Source: Helicobacteraceae bacterium
GTDB lineage: Bacteria; Campylobacterota; Campylobacteria; Campylobacterales; SZUA-545
Length of the DNA stretch: 9,036 nt
Assembly: GCA_003250175.1 (NCBI GenBank)
Contig: QKHD01000283.1
Span: forward strand, 1-9,036
Direction: 5' to 3'
Of the stretch, positions 5,730 to 9,036 are shown piece after piece. The translations under genes and the position numbers were made by a program. The notes under the pieces are model-generated. The model was given only the letters and a program-made list of their open reading frames with translations, had not been told where the DNA came from and searched no databases. The first letter of the stretch is position 1. Each line of letters starts with the position of its first letter.

Positions 5730-6695
5730 CTTCAGCCACGACGCCCGGGCGATCCGTACGATTCCCAGGGCATAGTCGGAGGAGTAGTTGTACCCCATAA
5801 GCGACTTGAGATAGGGCACCAGATAGGTGATGGTGCCGTCATCCTTGTGCTCCTGGCTGAAATTGGGGATCGGCATCCCCTCGAGATTGCGGCCGTAGAC
5901 GATATTGGCCGACCCGCTGTCAAAGGTGACCCACGCCTTATTCAGCTCTTCCAGACTCTCCAGCTTTTTAAAATCGATCAACTCGTTTGGCCATTTGAGC
6001 CGGTGCCGCAACAGATGGGCCACGGAGAGGATCGCATCTTCCATCTTCATCAGATCCGCCATGCCGCCGTCCGCCGAAACCGCCTCTTCCAATAGCCACG
6101 GCGTAAACTGGGGAATCCCCATCGCCCCGGCATAGCTGGAAGGGATATCCGTCTGCGTCACGTCAATCCCACGCTTGTGGTAATAGAGAATCAGCGCCGC
6201 CAGGTTCTGCTCCGCCCCGCGCCAGAGGCGTTCCGTGCGGCGACGCTCGCGCTCGGTGGGGTTTTCGGGCATGCTCAGATGCCCCAGAATGGTGTTGTAG
6301 ACGACAAAGGCATCGTGCTTAAACCGGGTGAAGGTGCCCAGGGCCGTCTCTTTCTGCAAGAGTGCGGCAATGATCTCCCGGTTGACCCCGTAGCGCGCCT
6401 CGGCCAGCTCGTACGTAGCCTGGTAGCGGGTAAGGTGGCGGGTGAGGTAGTGAATCTCGCCCAAGAGTCGCTCCGTGGCGGCCCGCTCCCGCTCCCTTAG
6501 GTGGGGGATTTTGCTCAAAGGCGCCATCATCTCCAGGGTCTTCGCATCGACGATTTCCGCCTTTTGCGAGGCAAAGATGCGCCCGATCTCATCCTTGCTC
6601 ATACCCTTCTTGCGAAGCTTCTCGTAGAGCGGCTCGTAACGCTCCTGGGCATACAACAGTGAGACCGATAAAAGTATCCATATCCAGCGTAACAT
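5715..6695 (-). CDS. mltB: MltB-type lytic murein transglycosylase (SLT_2, GH103)
   Basis: From ATG 6695 the product has 326 residues and begins MLRWIWILLSVSLLYAQ, a Sec signal peptide without a lipobox Cys, so it is probably periplasmic and soluble. The frame is open further upstream, but those codons would put a poor sequence in front of the signal peptide and run into the divergent gene. The catalytic glutamate is Glu116 in LLQKETALGTF, and SSYAGAMGIPQFTP (186-199) is the classic SLT_2 substrate block. YNYSSDYALGIVRIA (about 302-316) matches the terminal family motif. The enzyme cleaves glycan strands of murein by intramolecular transglycosylation, like MltA next door but with an unrelated fold. 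No Shine-Dalgarno precedes the ATG; a perfect TATAAT ends 6 bases before it, so a leaderless mRNA is likely. The tail overlaps the CBM48 gene by 15 bases. Confidence 0.9.
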   Translation of the reverse strand: MLRWIWILLSVSLLYAQERYEPLYEKLRKKGMSKDEIGRIFASQKAEIVDAKTLEMMAPLSKIPHLRERERAATERLLGEIHYLTRHLTRYQATYELAEARYGVNREIIAALLQKETALGTFTRFKHDAFVVYNTILGHLSMPENPTERERRRTERLWRGAEQNLAALILYYHKRGIDVTQTDIPSSYAGAMGIPQFTPWLLEEAVSADGGMADLMKMEDAILSVAHLLRHRLKWPNELIDFKKLESLEELNKAWVTFDSGSANIVYGRNLEGMPIPNFSQEHKDDGTITYLVPYLKSLMGYNYSSDYALGIVRIARASWLKSERR

Positions 6696-6707
6696 GGGCG
6701 CATTATA
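6696..6707 (-). promoter_or_regulatory. -10 element of mltB directly before the start codon
   Basis: On the minus strand a perfect TATAAT (complement of 6702-6707) is followed by six bases (GCGCCC) and the ATG. No match to a -35 box lies at 16-18 bases. Transcription would start at or within a base or two of the ATG. The spacing is the same as for tetR. Confidence 0.6.
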
Positions 6708-6752
6708 CACAAGCTTGATTTCGTCTCCGGAAAGAAATCTAAAAGACACAAA

Positions 6753-6771
6753 AAAGCCACATTTGGGCTTT
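6753..6771 (-). terminator. Weak intrinsic-terminator-like hairpin in the mltB/HD-GYP gap
   Basis: Read on the minus strand, AAAGCC, a 7-base loop and GGCTTT form a 6-pair stem that runs into TTTTTT (complement of 6750-6755). Only three of the pairs are G-C, so the stem is weak. It points toward mltB and lies about 45 bases before its predicted promoter, where it could stop antisense or read-through transcription from beneath the HD-GYP gene. It may also be chance in an AT-rich spacer. Confidence 0.3.
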
Positions 6772-6820
6772 ATTATCTTTACTAATAATTTCTCGCAACC
6801 TTTCTTATAAGGATCATGCC

Positions 6821-8101
6821 ATGGCCATCGGTATGTCAAACGGCACCCAACCTACCCTGCTTTCCATCGCGTGTGATACCTTGGTTCCCAATCAGCCCAT
6901 CGCCTTTAACCTCTACTACCGCAACCGCGACAAGCAATACAAAAAGCTCCTCCAGGCCGACACCCCCTACACCGAATCCCTCAAGGCCCTGCTGGACCGA
7001 AAATCCGTCGCCACCCTCTACATCGCTTCCCGTGACAAAAGCAAATACCAGCTCTACCTCAAGCAGCTGCGAAAAAACAGCGGCTTTATCGAACCGGGCC
7101 ATCAGGCCAAGGTCTTTAAAGATGCCGTCAAGCAAGAGGCCGTGCGCCCCGCCGCCCCCAGACTCAAGGAACTTCCCCTTAAAAAACTACTGGCCAATGT
7201 TCCGGTAGATTTTCCCGTCTACATGGCCAACAAAGAGGGCGGCGTCTCCCGCCTGCTGGCCAAGGGCCAACCCTTTGATGTCGACGCACAGGGCAAGGTC
7301 TTTAAACAGGGCTACCCCAAGCTGATGATCCAAAAAGACCACTGGGCGCTTTTTAAGGCCTATCTGCAGAAAAATACCCCGCCGCTGATTCTGGATGAAA
7401 CCGACAGCGTCGAGAAAAAAGCCCACAAACTCCACACCCACGCCACCGACGCCATGGAAAACCTCATCGATGACCCCAAATGCAGCTGGAGCTACAACCG
7501 CGCCAAGGGTGTGGTTGACCATCTGGTCGATCTGATCCACACCGATAACGGCGCCATCAAGGCCCTGACGGAGACCAGCGTGGCCGAGTACCACCTGCCC
7601 GTTCACTCCTTTGACGTGGCGGTTTTCGCCATCGGTTTCGGGCTCCACCTGGGGCTGGAGCGCGACGACCTGCTGCGCTTAGGCTACGCCGGTATCTTCC
7701 ACGACATCGGCAAGAGCTGTGTTGAAAAGCAGGTGATCGAGAAAAACGGCCTGCTCGATACGGATGAGTTTGAAAGCATTAAAAAACACGCCAAATACAG
7801 CAGCTTTATCCTCCGCTCCCACACGGAGATGGACAAAAAAGTGCTCGACGCGGTCAAACACCACCACGAGTGCTTTGACGGTACGGGCTACCCCGATCGC
7901 CTGGTGGGCGACGAGATTCCCCTCTTTGCCCAGATTCTCTCCATCGCCGACGTCTACGACGCCGTCACCAGCAAAAAACCCTACCGCGACGCCTTTACCT
8001 CCTTCGAAACCCTAGCGCTCATGACCAAGGATATGGCCAGCCACTTTGATAAACGCCTGCTTTTGGAATTCATCAAATACATGGGGCCGCAGTACAAATA
8101 A
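6821..8101 (+). CDS. HD-GYP domain protein (probable cyclic-di-GMP phosphodiesterase) with duplicated N-terminal module
   Basis: The product has 426 residues with no signal peptide or membrane helix. Residues about 255-425 form the HD-GYP domain: LPVHSFDVAVFA (His262), GIFHDIGK (His294-Asp295), ESIKKHAKYSSFIL (His323), KHHHECFDGTGYP (346-358, including the GYP signature) and ADVYDAVTSKKPYRD (376-390). These are the metal-binding residues of enzymes that hydrolyse c-di-GMP to pGpG or GMP, and all appear intact. The N-terminal half holds two related segments, about 26-86 and 128-185, each with the pattern F-x-[LV]-Y ... LL ... P-[YF] ... YL-x-KN; such modules precede HD-GYP in other bacteria and have no settled function. 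AAGGA at 6809-6813 lies 7 bases before the ATG and selects it over an out-of-frame ATG at 6816. It is divergent from mltB. Confidence 0.92.
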   Translation: MAIGMSNGTQPTLLSIACDTLVPNQPIAFNLYYRNRDKQYKKLLQADTPYTESLKALLDRKSVATLYIASRDKSKYQLYLKQLRKNSGFIEPGHQAKVFKDAVKQEAVRPAAPRLKELPLKKLLANVPVDFPVYMANKEGGVSRLLAKGQPFDVDAQGKVFKQGYPKLMIQKDHWALFKAYLQKNTPPLILDETDSVEKKAHKLHTHATDAMENLIDDPKCSWSYNRAKGVVDHLVDLIHTDNGAIKALTETSVAEYHLPVHSFDVAVFAIGFGLHLGLERDDLLRLGYAGIFHDIGKSCVEKQVIEKNGLLDTDEFESIKKHAKYSSFILRSHTEMDKKVLDAVKHHHECFDGTGYPDRLVGDEIPLFAQILSIADVYDAVTSKKPYRDAFTSFETLALMTKDMASHFDKRLLLEFIKYMGPQYK

Positions 8102-8102
8102 G

Positions 8103-9036
8103 CTACTCGTGCAGGTAGGTCCGCACCAGGGCAATCGTTGCCTCGGGTTGTTCCGCAAACATCATATGCCCGCTCTTTCTTACTATCTGCAGCTCGGCAT
8201 GCTTAAAATACTTCATCTGTTTCTTTTGATAGGCTTCACCGATCATCCGGTTGCACTCTGACGCCAAAAAGAGCACTTTGTTATCGAAACGCTCTACACC
8301 GCTCACCAGATCAACCTCCGGATTGCCCTCGGCATTCATGATCAGATTCATAACATTCTGAGACGAACTTCCGCTTCCGCGAAAGACATCCGTGGCCGAA
8401 TCCGGAAGTTCATTGTTGCAGTAGTATTCCAGATTGGCATAGGGAGCGACATTGACGATAAAATAATCTCCCCGTGCCCGTGGGTCATCATCGCTGATAT
8501 GCAGGGTTTCAAACCAGACCTTGGATGCATGCAGCAAAAAATCGACCTCCATCTTTGGACCAAAGGCGATACCTGCTTCTTTGATCATCTCCGTTGTTAG
8601 AAAACCGGGCTCTGCCAGTACCGCATGGGAGAGTTTCCCGGGATACCGCCCCAGATAGCCTGAGACCAGCATCGCCCCCCAGGAGTGCCCTACCAGACTC
8701 ACCTTCTCTCCCATGCCAAAATGCTCCACCATGGCATCAAGATCGTTCAAATAACTATCCAGCGTCAACGTTTTGGCATCTACACGTGCAGAAAGGCCGG
8801 TATCCCTTTGATCGTAAAAGACAACATAAAATTCATCCGCAAGCGCCCGCAGAGGCAACAACGTTTTATAATCCCACCCCGGACCGCCGTGAACGACGAT
8901 GACCACGGGGTTCTCCGGATTTCCGAAGGTTTCCAGATGGAAGGTCGTACCGTTGAGAGCCAGACGGGGGATCCTTGGATCATGCTCCACCGTCTTAGCT
9001 ACTGAATACGCTCCGGAGGTCGCCGCAAACATAATC
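8103..9036 (-). CDS. Exported alpha/beta hydrolase, proline-iminopeptidase-like (5' end beyond window)
   Basis: At least 309 residues from the in-frame ATG at 9032 are visible. The frame remains open to the window edge, and the first residues (MFAATSGAYS) look like the end of a signal-peptide core, so the true start is probably outside. Numbering from that ATG, HGGPGWD (48-54) is the oxyanion-hole motif of the prolyl-aminopeptidase group. YDQRDTGLS (73-81) is a variant of YDQRGxGxS, GHSWGA (115-120) carries the nucleophile Ser117, and SGHMMFAEQPE (287-297) the catalytic His289. The usual acid after strand 7 appears as FLASECNRMIG, with Asn261 where Asp is normal. The family includes prolyl aminopeptidases and amide or ester hydrolases, and the substrate cannot be told. 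The stop is one base from the convergent HD-GYP stop. Confidence 0.85.
   Translation of the reverse strand, partial: IMFAATSGAYSVAKTVEHDPRIPRLALNGTTFHLETFGNPENPVVIVVHGGPGWDYKTLLPLRALADEFYVVFYDQRDTGLSARVDAKTLTLDSYLNDLDAMVEHFGMGEKVSLVGHSWGAMLVSGYLGRYPGKLSHAVLAEPGFLTTEMIKEAGIAFGPKMEVDFLLHASKVWFETLHISDDDPRARGDYFIVNVAPYANLEYYCNNELPDSATDVFRGSGSSSQNVMNLIMNAEGNPEVDLVSGVERFDNKVLFLASECNRMIGEAYQKKQMKYFKHAELQIVRKSGHMMFAEQPEATIALVRTYLHE

Noticed and set aside
6696..6839. A 48-residue N-terminal extension of mltB back to base 6839
   Set aside because: It would overlap the divergent HD-GYP gene, has no ribosome site and buries the signal peptide; the ATG at 6695 fits better.
6816..7208. A frame starting at ATG 6816, five bases before the HD-GYP start
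   Set aside because: The product is a Ser/Pro/Thr-rich shadow. The AAGGA site is better spaced for ATG 6821, whose frame encodes an intact HD-GYP protein.
1..9036. CRISPR arrays, tRNA or rRNA genes, insertion sequences and phage genes
   Set aside because: Searched by eye on both strands. No regular direct repeats, cloverleaf-like segments, transposase or integrase motifs were seen.

Overview
The window looks like chromosomal DNA from a Campylobacterota (epsilonproteobacterial) relative with fairly GC-rich coding sequence. The grounds are the short TonB-type ExbB with its SNAPYVGLLGTVGGI block, the stand-alone CBM48 protein, the Campylobacterota-style HD-GYP protein, and promoters with a recognisable -10 but little or no -35. 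This is inference from protein style and no database was searched. I see no insertion sequence, phage gene, CRISPR array, tRNA or rRNA. Genes are packed tightly, and most 3' ends overlap or touch.

Left edge (1-842): the first codons of a secreted protein, probably LolA-like, run off the left end on the minus strand. It is divergent from a TetR-family repressor of the WHG C-terminal type. The 87-base gap between them holds a 43-base palindrome in which 20 of 21 base pairs match. Candidate promoters for both genes lie within or beside it, so the TetR protein very likely controls both itself and the envelope gene.

Bases 839-4110 form a compact five-gene minus-strand block. In transcription order it encodes a membrane Ste24-like M48 zinc protease, ExbB, ExbD, an RMD1/DUF155 family tail-anchored protein and a small uncharacterised protein. 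Neighbouring genes overlap by 14 and 20 bases or are separated by 3 and 9 bases, so this is very probably one transcription unit. No TonB, TolA, TolB or Pal gene is present, so the proton-driven ExbBD motor has no visible partner here apart from these neighbours.

Bases 4111-6695 hold two peptidoglycan lytic transglycosylases of unrelated families: MltA (lipoprotein, plus strand) and MltB/SLT_2 (signal peptide, minus strand). A small cytoplasmic CBM48 glycan-binding-fold protein sits between them. Bases 6696-8101 contain the mltB/HD-GYP divergent promoter region and an HD-GYP protein whose N-terminal half is a tandem duplication of a module of about 58 residues. Bases 8103-9036 hold an exported alpha/beta hydrolase of the proline-iminopeptidase type that runs off the right edge.

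The common theme is the cell envelope: lipoprotein trafficking, membrane proteolysis, proton-motive-force coupling and murein cleavage, plus a likely cyclic-di-GMP hydrolase. The strongest candidates for something under-described are the 43-base nested operator/promoter, the M48-ExbB-ExbD-RMD1-small protein operon, and two apparently leaderless genes with the same 6-base -10-to-ATG spacing.
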